This document shows positions 48,019 through 56,961 of a stretch of 64,000 bases of DNA, piece after piece. How positions within the stretch are numbered: position 1 is the first letter of the stretch; every line of letters begins with the position of its first letter. The position numbers and the translations under genes are program-made. Below the pieces are notes generated by a model. It searched no databases. It was not told where the DNA came from and saw only the letters and a program-made list of their open reading frames with translations. This DNA comes from a virus: positions 1-64,000 of the IMG/VR virus record IMGVR_UViG_3300031712_000006; one strand, 5' to 3'.

Positions 48019-48981
48019 GTGTCGGAGCACCATCGGGCAACCCTAGGGGAGGCAACGTGTGACTACTCGTCGAAGTACTTGCCCAGAACATTCCCAGTAC
48101 AAGGAACCTATAACGATTACGGAAGGTTGGATGACGTCAAGGATGACGTGTTCAAGCGTCTTTGGGTCCAAGGGCTGCATACGGACATGTTTGAGCTGAG
48201 TGTCGGGGAGAACCATTGGCATGACATCGCGGTGACTCGGGATATGGACTTTGACCAGCTCTGGGAAGCCACTTGGGAAGAGCGCCTCCTTGTTCCCGGG
48301 CACTGGTGCTACGGAGAGGAGAAACGGCACGTCAAGGAGGCACCTACGGCCTCAAAGCCAGAAGACCTTCCTCGTACATCTGGGATACGGAATGTGCGAG
48401 TTCAGGTGGCCATGATCCGGGAGGACGTGTGGCAGTCGGTACTGGTCAGCCCCTTCAAGTCTTGGAGTGGTGACTTCCCTACAACCCTAGATAGCTTGAA
48501 GAGCCTCTTGTGCGACTATTGGGTCGAATGCCGGAAGGTATTAGAATCGGCAATCTCCCTCGACACCCTCACAACGGTCCATGATAGGTCAGAGGCGATG
48601 CTCAATGGGGATGACCTATACTCGATTCGGAGCTTGATTCAAGGTGCGTCTTCTATGACCCTTCGTCGATGGGACCACCACTTATCCCGATGCATTAGAG
48701 ATGAGTGCGGCCTCGGGTTAGGGTCCCACTGGCTCATGGCACTCGAAGGAGCGGTTCAACTTAATGAGTTACCTGGGTTCCTGTCGGGCGTAGCCGAGAT
48801 GGTCTGGTTTGATCTCGTGAACGGGTACCGTGGTCGGGGTAACCTATGGAAGCCTTCATACGCGGGTGGTCAAGACCGCCCCTGGAAGAACTGGCTGAGG
48901 TACCACCAAGATATGGCTGGCATCCTCACCGGGATCATCAATAAGGCGACCGAAGAAGGCGACTATGACGGAGAAGAGTGA
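48019..48981 (+). CDS. Conserved large-phage protein with FPVQGTYNDYG motif (320 aa)
   Basis: Contains CDYSSKYLPRTFPVQGTYND near its N-terminus, a motif I associate with a recurrent phage protein family of unknown function. The rest is largely helical and Trp-rich. The start is uncertain: GTG 48019 fits the family length, while the frame stays open up to 47971. Confidence 0.65.
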   Translation: MSEHHRATLGEATCDYSSKYLPRTFPVQGTYNDYGRLDDVKDDVFKRLWVQGLHTDMFELSVGENHWHDIAVTRDMDFDQLWEATWEERLLVPGHWCYGEEKRHVKEAPTASKPEDLPRTSGIRNVRVQVAMIREDVWQSVLVSPFKSWSGDFPTTLDSLKSLLCDYWVECRKVLESAISLDTLTTVHDRSEAMLNGDDLYSIRSLIQGASSMTLRRWDHHLSRCIRDECGLGLGSHWLMALEGAVQLNELPGFLSGVAEMVWFDLVNGYRGRGNLWKPSYAGGQDRPWKNWLRYHQDMAGILTGIINKATEEGDYDGEE

Positions 48982-49193
48982 TGCCTGAAACCCCTAAAGT
49001 ACTCAAAGTCATTAGAGATTCTGTCAAGTGCCCTGGCACTACGTCATTTCAATGTGACGCAAACGGGAGGCCCTACCTGTGCATCAGCATAAGTAAGGGT
49101 GAATCGATGCAGATCCCCACGGACAACTTCACGGTAGACTGCATGCGAGCGGTCATCGAAGCCTTCGAGGTTCAGCGTAAATTTATAGGTTGA
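48981..49193 (+). CDS. Small hypothetical protein (70 aa)
   Basis: Starts MPETPKVLKVIRDSVKCPGT at ATG overlapping the previous stop. Three strands then a helix (FTVDCMRAVIEAFEVQRKFI). Ends in 22 bases of overlap with the antisense 49172 gene. Confidence 0.6.
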   Translation: MPETPKVLKVIRDSVKCPGTTSFQCDANGRPYLCISISKGESMQIPTDNFTVDCMRAVIEAFEVQRKFIG

Positions 49194-49444
49194 CTCTGAA
49201 GCTCGTCTTTGGCTAGCTTGGCCAAGTATCGCATGACGAGCCAGTCCTCGACTGAGTTCCCGGATGCCTCGTACCATTTGTCATCTTCTTGCATGAACAT
49301 CAGGAATCCTTCCTTGAAGCTCTTAATCTCGTCAGCAGTCAGCCCTTGCTTGGTCAGGTTGAAGTCATTGCACCCATGATTGCTGAACTCACTGGCCGAT
49401 AAGTCCAATACTCGAGCTAAAACCTTCAGTTGTGCCTTGTCCAT
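49172..49444 (-). CDS. Small helical protein (90 aa)
   Basis: Starts MDKAQLKVLARVLDLSASEF, 9 bases after GGTGTA on the minus strand; that box sits in a small palindrome (CGGTGTACACCG). Helical throughout. Confidence 0.65.
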   Translation of the reverse strand: MDKAQLKVLARVLDLSASEFSNHGCNDFNLTKQGLTADEIKSFKEGFLMFMQEDDKWYEASGNSVEDWLVMRYLAKLAKDELQSQPINLR

Positions 49445-49588
49445 TCACCGGTGTACACCGATTATGCACTTTTGCGGAAACCCGTTTCACGATTTACCGT
49501 TCTATCTGGTGACAGTGCTGCCATTCTTGAGTACAATCTCCGCTTGGGTTAGATCAATGAAGATTCGAGCCCAAGTAGTTCTTAGTAA

Positions 49589-50035
49589 GTGGGTATTGAA
49601 GTAGAGGTAAGTGAAGTGTCCTGGTTCGAGTACGGCACCCCAGAGAAACGGTCTTGGCGCAAGGGCGTAGCTCTACGGGTACGGGATCTCCCTCCTGAGT
49701 TGTTGGCCTATGTCAACAGGTACAAGGGGCGGTTCCAGCAGATCTTCTACGTCCTTGTCTTAGAGATTCAGGACGACGGGTACGTACTTCTCGAGTACCA
49801 TTGCGGCCGCAAGCTGATGTCACCGAAGCAGACGGTGATTACCCAGCACGTCAAAGAGAACCCAGCATGGATCTGTGAGGGGGACCTAGGCCGAGGGTAC
49901 GTCGAGGAGAATAGAAAGAAGCGGGCCCCCTCTAAGCTCCAAGTCGTTCAAGCTGAACTTGATGCCTTGAAAGATCAGGTCCTCTGCCTCCATGGTCATA
50001 TTCGGCCCTGCTATATCTGTGACAACGATGAGTGA
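49589..50035 (+). CDS. Hypothetical protein (148 aa)
   Basis: GTG start, VGIEVEVSEVSWFEYGTPEK. The first 80 residues are beta-rich, then a basic helix and a final Cys/His cluster (CLHGHIRPCYICD) that may bind zinc. Confidence 0.6.
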   Translation: MGIEVEVSEVSWFEYGTPEKRSWRKGVALRVRDLPPELLAYVNRYKGRFQQIFYVLVLEIQDDGYVLLEYHCGRKLMSPKQTVITQHVKENPAWICEGDLGRGYVEENRKKRAPSKLQVVQAELDALKDQVLCLHGHIRPCYICDNDE

Positions 50036-50053
50036 GAAGGGTTTTAGTACCTG

Positions 50054-50617
50054 ATGCCTAAAGTATATGTTTTTGATTCAGAGATCCCGGCTTACATTGT
50101 TAAAACAGAGAAGCCAACTGGATACAAAACCGATGAAGTTGAACTGACTGACGAGGAGTTGAGCTCCATCTTGGCTGCCGAAGAAGCAATGCTAGACGCT
50201 CAAGAACTATTGAGAGCCAGGTTATTCACCATCTACACGGAGGCTCGATTTAGTGAACTAAAGCCGATAATCCAGACGGCTCTGAAACGAGTGGCCTCTC
50301 AAGTTGGTATTCCGTACTTAGGGTTTAGTACAGGGGGTGCAGTTGACTTATTGCATGAGTATTGCACCTTCACAGTTCCTGGTGTTGAACCCGTGGTTCT
50401 CGGGGTGACAATTAGGGCGGTGGATGGGCTGTTCAACCTCTCTGTTGACATTACGGGTGAAGACTCTGGGACTATCCATTGGAGATTGCTTAGTCGTGTG
50501 AAGATACCAGGGGCCGCCCTTCGTCAAAAAGTGGAGGAAGAGCTGTTGAAGCTCCCTGAGCCAAGTGCAATTCAGGGGATTCTAACCCAAAAAGAACCCA
50601 ATGCCCCAGCCACCTAA
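50054..50617 (+). CDS. Hypothetical protein (187 aa)
   Basis: Starts MPKVYVFDSEIPAYIVKTEK. Helical first half, beta-rich second half (EPVVLGVTIRAVDGLFNLSV). No family recognised. Confidence 0.65.
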   Translation: MPKVYVFDSEIPAYIVKTEKPTGYKTDEVELTDEELSSILAAEEAMLDAQELLRARLFTIYTEARFSELKPIIQTALKRVASQVGIPYLGFSTGGAVDLLHEYCTFTVPGVEPVVLGVTIRAVDGLFNLSVDITGEDSGTIHWRLLSRVKIPGAALRQKVEEELLKLPEPSAIQGILTQKEPNAPAT

Positions 50618-50646
50618 CCTCTTGAACCCTCCGATCAGGGTCGCGC

Positions 50647-50751
50647 ATGGCTTTGCCCAAGAAGGCTCCTAGTCCAACCTTTTTGTGGGCAACTCTCATT
50701 TCTGCCCAAGAAGGCCACTTCGAGCCAGCTCCGCAGTTTGATAGCCGCTAA
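50647..50751 (+). CDS. Possible tiny protein (34 aa)
   Basis: MALPKKAPSPTFLWATLISA... in the gap between two genes. The DNA here has a direct repeat TGCCCAAGAAGGC at about 50655 and 50703, so the frame may be incidental. Confidence 0.3.
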   Translation: MALPKKAPSPTFLWATLISAQEGHFEPAPQFDSR

Positions 50752-50774
50752 ACCTTTTGTAACCTCGGTTGGGT

Positions 50775-51107
50775 ATGAACAGGATCGCCACAGCCGAAGA
50801 TCTACAAGCCGAACTCAGAACCTTGTGGGCCATGACCGAAGAGCCTAATCCCAGCAGGGAAAAAATGGCCGCTGCTCTCAATGGTCTAGCTACGCGACTG
50901 GCAGGTACAAAAAGTCAACCTGAGCTACTCAAAAAGATCAACGTGATGAGGACTCAAAAGACTCAACCGCCGAAAAAGCCGATTGAGGCCGCTGCCTTGG
51001 CCAAGGTTTGTAGTGAAGTAGAAAAGTTGGAGAAGCTTATCAGGGCTACATTCGACGATGATTACCGAATAACCATCATGTGTAACGGCTACGCTATAAC
51101 GGATTAG
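50775..51107 (+). CDS. Hypothetical helical protein (110 aa)
   Basis: Starts MNRIATAEDLQAELRTLWAM. Helical bundle with a C-terminal strand pair. Similar short 'MNRIA' proteins are frequent in phages. TTG two codons upstream is less likely. Confidence 0.65.
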   Translation: MNRIATAEDLQAELRTLWAMTEEPNPSREKMAAALNGLATRLAGTKSQPELLKKINVMRTQKTQPPKKPIEAAALAKVCSEVEKLEKLIRATFDDDYRITIMCNGYAITD

Positions 51108-51134
51108 GGGCCGTTGTTTGGGTTCTCGTCCTTG

Positions 51135-51587
51135 CTAAGTTAGATTGCCGTTTGAGTCCACTTCAACGGTATCGTAACCGATTGGCCCGGCTAGTTTTGG
51201 GGGTTGTAATCTCGTAGCCAGCCCCCATTGACTCTTAATAATATGTGTCGGGGGAACGTACTTACGCCCACCCTGTGGGTCATCTGGCGGATTGTGGGGC
51301 ATGATCGGCCACGATTCAACCGGAACATTGACCTCGTAAGCAGACACTACCTTCTTATCAAAAACACCAAATATGAACTTTACATCCTTGGCCTCGTTGC
51401 AATCAATATGCCACCAGCCACAAGTTGCGTTCAAGAGGCCGTCCGAATCACAATCGACAGCTATTTGAGCGTGATCCTTACCGAGAGATTCAACCAAGTC
51501 CGAGCACTTCGTTCTGAGGCTGATCACTAGCTGCGGGTAACTATCGTTCAGACAGACAAACAACGCTCTTGCTTTGGCCATATCCAT
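51135..51587 (-). CDS. Hypothetical protein (150 aa)
   Basis: Starts MDMAKARALFVCLNDSYPQL; a TTG 12 codons upstream is possible. Mixed alpha/beta with a Cys/Trp centre (ATCGWWHIDCNE). Downstream of the 51666 secreted-protein gene. Confidence 0.6.
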   Translation of the reverse strand: MDMAKARALFVCLNDSYPQLVISLRTKCSDLVESLGKDHAQIAVDCDSDGLLNATCGWWHIDCNEAKDVKFIFGVFDKKVVSAYEVNVPVESWPIMPHNPPDDPQGGRKYVPPTHIIKSQWGLATRLQPPKLAGPIGYDTVEVDSNGNLT

Positions 51588-51665
51588 TTCTAACGGCCCT
51601 GTTGATTGCCTGATAAGCTTCAAGATGTCCCGCGGAGGTTGCCGAGTATCTGGCGTCTTAGAAAC

Positions 51666-52607
51666 CTAGTGTGGAATCTTTGAACACAGGCGAGCAGAGA
51701 ACTGTTGGCCCGTCTCTTTGGCGAAGGTTGCTTTGAGCTTTGCCACTTCTGCCCAGGCGAGCTGAATCCTCTCCCTGGTTGCATCTAAGTTGTATTTGTC
51801 AGCCCTGCCAGATGGCGTACTCTGGAGACTAATCAGTCTTTGTTGGGATAACTTAATGTCTTCAAGATCACCACAAATATTTGGAACACTATCAGTCATC
51901 GCCTCAGCCAGAGCCCGCTCACGCTTACATTTATGGCTGGCCCTGCATCGAGCTTCATTGGCTACTAGAACGTTTATCTGTGCTTCACGGTCATCAACTT
52001 CTTTAGCGGCCTTTGTGAGATACTCTGAGTCGCAACTTGAATCCTTGATAGCTTGTCGAACTATTGCGACTGCTTGCACCCAAGAGTCATCACGCAGGTC
52101 ACTCAAGTAGAAAAAGTACCCTTCACTGAACACTGGCAAGGCATCGAGTCTTGCACTAACCGCTCGGAGGTCACGGTAGATCTTTCCACGATAGCCACTA
52201 TAGACCAAGTCAGAATGCTCTTTACGCAAATCAGCTAGCTCTTTTAGCAAAGGACTCTTTAGCCCCTCGGCCATTTGAGGGTTATCCTTAGTGGCATTCT
52301 TTATACGGCCTATTATATCAGCCACGATCTTTCCAAGCTCGTTCACTTTTCGCTCTTGTGCTGCGAAATCACTACAGGTCGTTATCTGAGAGGTCTTTGG
52401 ATCTGAACCGAACTCTTCTTTCCAGTGTTGTAAGAGTGCTTGTAACTCGTCGTCCGTCGGCGGTTTGCTTGTCGGCTGCCTTGTGGTTGAAGTCAAAACC
52501 GATGAAGGTTGCCGAATCTCCGAGGCCAGACTCGGTAGAGCCCGTGAGATCCAGGTCAGTAGAATAACCAGCAGGATCATTGGAGTTTTTTGGATTCTGA
52601 AGAACAT
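51666..52607 (-). CDS. Secreted or anchored coiled-coil protein (313 aa)
   Basis: Starts MFFRIQKTPMILLVILLTWI, a signal peptide or anchor. The mature part is helical with heptads (AAKEVDDREAQINVLVANEA and DLRKEHSDLVYS) and several cysteines (TTCSDF, RCRASHKCKR, NICGDL). It probably acts outside the inner membrane; function unknown. Confidence 0.7.
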   Translation of the reverse strand: MFFRIQKTPMILLVILLTWISRALPSLASEIRQPSSVLTSTTRQPTSKPPTDDELQALLQHWKEEFGSDPKTSQITTCSDFAAQERKVNELGKIVADIIGRIKNATKDNPQMAEGLKSPLLKELADLRKEHSDLVYSGYRGKIYRDLRAVSARLDALPVFSEGYFFYLSDLRDDSWVQAVAIVRQAIKDSSCDSEYLTKAAKEVDDREAQINVLVANEARCRASHKCKRERALAEAMTDSVPNICGDLEDIKLSQQRLISLQSTPSGRADKYNLDATRERIQLAWAEVAKLKATFAKETGQQFSARLCSKIPH

Positions 52608-52684
52608 GGCATTACCACTTATCAAGACTACGGATCTACTCGCTGAATCATAACAGGATACCAATTATACGCCGGTAGAGTCGA

Positions 52685-53917
52685 TTAATGAACTCCGGCC
52701 ATTGCGGGCCTACCCCAGAACTCTGGTTCGATTCCTAGTTCGTACATTTCATGCACCAAGACTGCTAGGTTGTGACAGAGAACCTTGGCTAGTATCTCAT
52801 TCACCTGAGCTGGGTAAAGCTTAGATCGAATCGAGCCCCCGAACTTCCGTTTGATCATCGAGAAGCTGGACTCAATGTTGCTTCGGGGGTGGTAGTGCTG
52901 CTCAAACTCTCGGCGTCGGAACCAGAACAGATGCCAGAGCTTCTGCCACTGCTCTGGACCTTGACCCTGACTGTTGCTCTTGAAGGGGATGTACGGGACC
53001 GCACCAACATTTGCAATGGCCTCTAAGTTGGCGTGTGCAAGATAGGCCTTGTCGGCCGAAACCTCTTTCATATTGAACCGCTGAGCAGTACTATCAACTA
53101 GTCCAGCAAGTTGAGGGGAGTCACCAGAGTCACCATCGGTAATCTCGATGCTAGTTACCACGTTCGTGTTAGTTCCGATCATCGCGTGAGCTTTCACCCA
53201 CTTTTGCAGCTTCATTGGCTTTCCATACTTTTGATCGAACCATCTCAGGTAATTGCAAGTTCCGAATGCCGTAGAGTCCACGGCGAAGTTACTCTCGACC
53301 GCCTTTAGAGGGAGGGCTGACTCCTCTATTAGCATCTTGAACAGAGGGGTGAGTTCAGGCTTTTGAAGGTAGTTGAAGACTGAGTTGTAACACGGAGCGT
53401 GGTCAATGAATCCCTTCTCTTGACAGTCTCTGATGTCAGAGCTTGCCCTTCGACCAGACATCGTGGTGTATACTTTCAAGACAGAGCCATAAACAACATC
53501 GGACAAAAGTAACCGGCGCCGACCCTTCTCTTGGGGTGGCTGAGTGATCCCATCACAGAGGCCTTGAAGAAGAGTAAGGACATGTTCCTTCTCCATGGTC
53601 TGGGCCTTGTTATATGCAGGCCAATCTTGAGAGTAAGTTACATGCATTGAGTCGTGGGTGGTCACAGTTCCGTCGGGCTCAGTTGTCTGAAGACGGACGA
53701 ACGTCACCGCATGGATATGTTTGCAGAGCCCATGTGTCGCTTCATGATCTGGGCAAGTACAAGTCTTCTCACCGAAGTCGACCAAGTAGTGGCCGGCGTG
53801 ACTCTGACTTGGAACGATCCACAGGTTGTCCTTGGCCTGAGTCAATCGAGTGCTGGCAGCAATCTGACGACCACGTTCCTGTCTTGCCAAGAGTCCAGCA
53901 GTTACGTTCTCATCCAT
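52685..53917 (-). CDS. SWIM-zinc-finger DDE transposase (410 aa)
   Basis: Residues about 50-72 hold CTCPDHEATHGLCKHIHAV, a SWIM zinc finger. The catalytic region has FAVDSTAFGTCNY (first Asp), EVSADKAYLAHANL (second Asp) and HPRSNIESSFSMIKRKFG (Glu), as in IS5/IS1182-like DDE transposases. I find no terminal inverted repeats or flanking duplication. The gene sits six bases behind a phage class A promoter, so it may be immobile or domesticated. Confidence 0.85.
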   Translation of the reverse strand: MDENVTAGLLARQERGRQIAASTRLTQAKDNLWIVPSQSHAGHYLVDFGEKTCTCPDHEATHGLCKHIHAVTFVRLQTTEPDGTVTTHDSMHVTYSQDWPAYNKAQTMEKEHVLTLLQGLCDGITQPPQEKGRRRLLLSDVVYGSVLKVYTTMSGRRASSDIRDCQEKGFIDHAPCYNSVFNYLQKPELTPLFKMLIEESALPLKAVESNFAVDSTAFGTCNYLRWFDQKYGKPMKLQKWVKAHAMIGTNTNVVTSIEITDGDSGDSPQLAGLVDSTAQRFNMKEVSADKAYLAHANLEAIANVGAVPYIPFKSNSQGQGPEQWQKLWHLFWFRRREFEQHYHPRSNIESSFSMIKRKFGGSIRSKLYPAQVNEILAKVLCHNLAVLVHEMYELGIEPEFWGRPAMAGVH

Positions 53918-53923
53918 ATCTAG

Positions 53924-53951
53924 TATTACGTTTGAGGTTGGCAGATCTCAA
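53924..53951 (-). promoter_or_regulatory. Class A promoter of the transposase
   Basis: TTGAGA, 17 bases, TAATA, six bases before ATG 53917. The spacer ends CTCAAACG, diverged from CTCGCGCG. Confidence 0.65.
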
Positions 53952-53981
53952 CCTACTAGAGGCACCTACTTGGAAAAAGTA

Positions 53982-54012
53982 CCTGGTAACTACCGGAAAG
54001 GTAGTTACCAGG
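53982..54012. terminator. 13-bp perfect hairpin
   Basis: CCTGGTAACTACC, loop GGAAA, then its complement. It starts a 300-base gene-free, hairpin-rich region. Confidence 0.6.
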
Positions 54013-54286
54013 CCGAACGATCAGGCATGAGACTTCGAGTGAGTCCACCACCTCAGCCATCGAAGACGAAGTGGGGACACGAAGTCAGCCCGAAGAGCCC
54101 CATTTTCCATGGCGCCTCCCAATTGGGCTAGGGACAAGAAAAAGTCCTTGCTTGCCCGGCGAAATGGAGGGAAGGTCTGATCACCTCAAACCTTTGCCGG
54201 TTAGGGTGTTGGACAAGCGGGCTGGCCCTGCGAAAGACTGACCGTTAGTCCGGCGAAAGAAAGCCTCCCTCCGAGGCTTTCTTTCG
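54013..54286 (+). ncRNA. Candidate structured RNA with intrinsic terminator
   Basis: No gene on either strand. The region carries several GGCGAAA or GCGAAA tetraloop-like segments and ends in a perfect 14-bp stem (CGAAAGAAAGCCTC ... GAGGCTTTCTTTCG, 54254-54286) followed by TTT. That pattern suggests a discrete plus-strand RNA. It shows none of the conserved cores of tRNA, tmRNA or RNase P RNA that I can recognise. Confidence 0.45.
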
Positions 54287-54289
54287 TTT
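54254..54289 (+). terminator. Intrinsic terminator
   Basis: Perfect 14-bp stem with a 5-base loop followed by TTTA; ends the candidate RNA and may also act against the convergent 54327 gene. Confidence 0.75.
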
Positions 54290-54326
54290 AAGACCGTTGC
54301 ATTACGAGTAAGTTAGCTTGTCATGG

Positions 54327-54800
54327 TCAGGGCTCCGGTGGATCGAATCGTTCGAGTAATGGCCCAGCGGTAAAGCGTCCATCTGGATGCCTCACAATGA
54401 CCTGTTCAGGTGGAAGGCCTACTTTCCTGGATGACTTACTGATGGCGCCAACCATTCCTCCAACAGAATTACCACCCTCACCGAGTTGATGAGCGAGATC
54501 CTGAACCGTTAGGCCCTTGATCCCAGAACCTTTGATCAAAGCCAGCACACTCCTTTGGTTGGAGCGACTCGGATCTCGGAGTAGATCGTAATAGGACTTC
54601 CACGTGGCATCCCAGCGTCCAGAGGGCGGAGCTTCGAGAGGAGCAACCGTTGGCTCCGAGGGACTGGCCTCTTTTTGAACAACCACCAAAGGTACTTCGG
54701 GATGTTCCTTGGTTTCGCTCAAGATCATCTTCTGCAGCTCACGAGCTGCTGCGAGAGAATCTACAACGATCGAACCGTTAGGTAAAACGACGTATCCCAT
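54327..54800 (-). CDS. Hypothetical protein with C-terminal winged helix (157 aa)
   Basis: Starts MGYVVLPNGSIVVDSLAAAR. Residues 1-45 are alpha/beta, followed by a Pro-rich linker. The end (SVLALIKGSGIKGLTVQDLA, GGMVGAISKSSRKVG, RHPDGRFTAGP) has a winged-helix pattern that usually binds DNA. Confidence 0.65.
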   Translation of the reverse strand: MGYVVLPNGSIVVDSLAAARELQKMILSETKEHPEVPLVVVQKEASPSEPTVAPLEAPPSGRWDATWKSYYDLLRDPSRSNQRSVLALIKGSGIKGLTVQDLAHQLGEGGNSVGGMVGAISKSSRKVGLPPEQVIVRHPDGRFTAGPLLERFDPPEP

Positions 54801-54931
54801 GATAGGTAGGTCAAGGTTCCCCTACCAAAGGCTGGCTGTCAAGCGAGTACCTTTCTGTAGGTGGGCTACCGAGTGGGCTACTCACCGGCCAAGGAGTACA
54901 ATTCCGAGCTTTTGGGCAACTACTCTAGCTA

Positions 54932-55375
54932 TTGGGCAAGGTACCTATCTTAGGCAAAGCCGTCGCGCATGCTGAACTCGAACGTTGGGGTGAGGACAGC
55001 GCATATAAGTCAAAGTGTCCTGTGTGTGAGGACGGACTCTTACTCGTCTCTCGGATTGAATCGGATGAACTCAAGCTATCGAGATACGATAACTGTGTGT
55101 CCTGTGGTCAACCCTTCTTATACACAGACGACACAATCAACGGGGAGGGGTTCAGCAAGCTATGTCCTTCCCCCATGTTCGAGCTAGTGGGTCCGCCTTG
55201 CGAGGTCCCCGGATGCAAGGGCGTCTTGGTCAATACCATTCACCTTAAGACTTGGATGTTCTCCAAGAAGTGTGCCACCTGTAAGGCTGAGTTCTACGTG
55301 ATGCCAGTGAAAGAGGCTATGAGGTGGGCTGTTCGAACCATCAAGCGTGTTTTCAATGGTGAAAGGACGAACTAG
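54932..55375 (+). CDS. Zinc-ribbon protein of a recurrent phage family (147 aa)
   Basis: TTG start. Four Cys pairs (CPVC, CVSC, CEVPGC, CATC) make two zinc ribbons. The LSRYDNCVSCGQPFLYTDDT motif is familiar from phage proteins of unknown function. Confidence 0.65.
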   Translation: MGKVPILGKAVAHAELERWGEDSAYKSKCPVCEDGLLLVSRIESDELKLSRYDNCVSCGQPFLYTDDTINGEGFSKLCPSPMFELVGPPCEVPGCKGVLVNTIHLKTWMFSKKCATCKAEFYVMPVKEAMRWAVRTIKRVFNGERTN

Positions 55376-55377
55376 CG

Positions 55378-55656
55378 ATGGCTAGCCGTAGGTCTCGTGA
55401 CAAGAAGTTCTTGGGCTTCGTGCTCAAGGCCAGCCAAAATTTGCGTCATGTTTGGATGAATGAGGATGTACCAGGGGATCCCTTCATCTGCATCACTCAC
55501 CGGGTTGATACCTGGGAGATTAAGGTGGCTGTGAGCAAGTTAAGATTAGAAGGAAAAGGCTCTACAGAGAGTAAGGCCCGTATCGACTTTGCAAACAACT
55601 TTAGCTTGCTTCGTGAGGTTGTTGGCATGGTTGATAGTTGGGCAAGTAGGGGTTGA
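55378..55656 (+). CDS. Hypothetical protein (92 aa)
   Basis: Starts MASRRSRDKKFLGFVLKASQ, just after the previous stop. Strand-rich middle (PFICITHRVDTWEIKVAVSK), helical end. Confidence 0.65.
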   Translation: MASRRSRDKKFLGFVLKASQNLRHVWMNEDVPGDPFICITHRVDTWEIKVAVSKLRLEGKGSTESKARIDFANNFSLLREVVGMVDSWASRG

Positions 55657-55713
55657 TGGCCTTCTCTGTAGCTACTGGGGTTGATGTAGTCTACTTATCG
55701 TGTCGCCTAAGAC

Positions 55714-56961
55714 ATGGTCCTTGATGTCATCGCTCTGAAGGTTGCTGCCCGGTACTTGCGGGCAAAGTCCTTGGGTGATCCCAATGACCTATTGCACAAG
55801 TTCATTGCGGGGGTCGCGCTATTGGAGATCCCTGAGCAGAGTATTGCCAAGGCCCGGAAGGTCATCAACGAGTACATCGAAGCCGAGAAGGTTGGTCCTC
55901 ACACGTGGGAGCGCCAGTGGCCTGGGTACATTGAAGCTGAGGACCTAGCCTACAAGGCTTGGTTCAAGGCAACAAAGGGCTTTGAGGGTCTTGCCAATGG
56001 GGTTCTTGACCCGTTGTTCCTCTCTATCCTGCAGGAGAAGGTCCTACCCGAATCTCTGAGGAAGAAAGTCGAGAAAGCGGCGATTACTTACGCCAAAGTC
56101 GGCCTTCCAAGGGTGAAGCAACGTGGGGTCGAAAGAGACCTTGAAAAGTTTGACATCTACGAGAAGCGGATGGCCCAACTCAAGGGTCACCTTGCGGTTG
56201 CAATACTGGCGGTAGGGACTGGTAAGGCTCACTCAGAGGGGGGTGAGGGGGCAACTCGAATAAAGGTGGGTGACTTCACCTTGGTCAATACTGGGGGCTT
56301 CCCTGGTAAGGTCATGGATACAATTGCTGACCTGGTCCAGAAGGCTCAAGCACATTTGAAGTCAAAGGGTTTCGGCAAGGTCTGTTACGGAGACATTCAA
56401 GTCACCAACAAGCTGATGCGTAACGCTTATGCTTTCTACCATGTAGATTCTGATGAGATGTTCGTTCGAGCTGACGCAAAAGCCTCCCCGGATATCCTGA
56501 AGACCACACTCCATGAGTTAGGGCATCGCTATCAGTACCAGTTCATGAAGGGTCGGGAGTGGGACATTAGACAACTGTATCACGTGATTGAAAATCAAGA
56601 GGATGGTAAGGGGTTATCCGAAACTAAGGCCTTACTCCCCGCTATCGGTGATACTGCGGTCGACAAGGGCAAGACATTCCGTGTCACCCAGACACTACCC
56701 AATGGGCGAGGTTCATGGGTAGTACACGTGGTCACTGAATCCAAGCCAGGTACAAACTACAAGATCGACCTTGAAGGTTGGTTGGCAATGAAAGGCGAGA
56801 ATACTCGTGACTTTACTCAACCTGACTTCAAAGGATTTGTGACGAACTACGCCAAGAAGGGCGGGCCTAGTGAGAACTTTGCTGAGATGTTCGCATTCTA
56901 TTGCCTCGACAAGCTCCCCAGGGCATTGGTCGAACCATTTGAGATATTGGTGAGTAAATGA
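55714..56961 (+). CDS. Zinc metallopeptidase-like protein (415 aa)
   Basis: HELGHRYQYQ near residue 270 is the HExxH site, and PSENFAEMFAFYC near residue 390 gives the distal Glu. N-terminus MVLDVIALKVAARYLRAK matches the shared N-terminal motif. Four-base overlap with the next metallopeptidase gene shows they are made together. Paralogue of the 26389 product. Confidence 0.75.
   Translation: MVLDVIALKVAARYLRAKSLGDPNDLLHKFIAGVALLEIPEQSIAKARKVINEYIEAEKVGPHTWERQWPGYIEAEDLAYKAWFKATKGFEGLANGVLDPLFLSILQEKVLPESLRKKVEKAAITYAKVGLPRVKQRGVERDLEKFDIYEKRMAQLKGHLAVAILAVGTGKAHSEGGEGATRIKVGDFTLVNTGGFPGKVMDTIADLVQKAQAHLKSKGFGKVCYGDIQVTNKLMRNAYAFYHVDSDEMFVRADAKASPDILKTTLHELGHRYQYQFMKGREWDIRQLYHVIENQEDGKGLSETKALLPAIGDTAVDKGKTFRVTQTLPNGRGSWVVHVVTESKPGTNYKIDLEGWLAMKGENTRDFTQPDFKGFVTNYAKKGGPSENFAEMFAFYCLDKLPRALVEPFEILVSK

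Noticed and set aside
52650-54000. Complete insertion sequence around the transposase
   Set aside because: No terminal inverted repeats or direct repeats were found beyond the gene on either side.
54030-54050. tRNA or tmRNA 3' end (GAGTCCACCA)
   Set aside because: No acceptor partner, T-arm or anticodon arm could be built around it.
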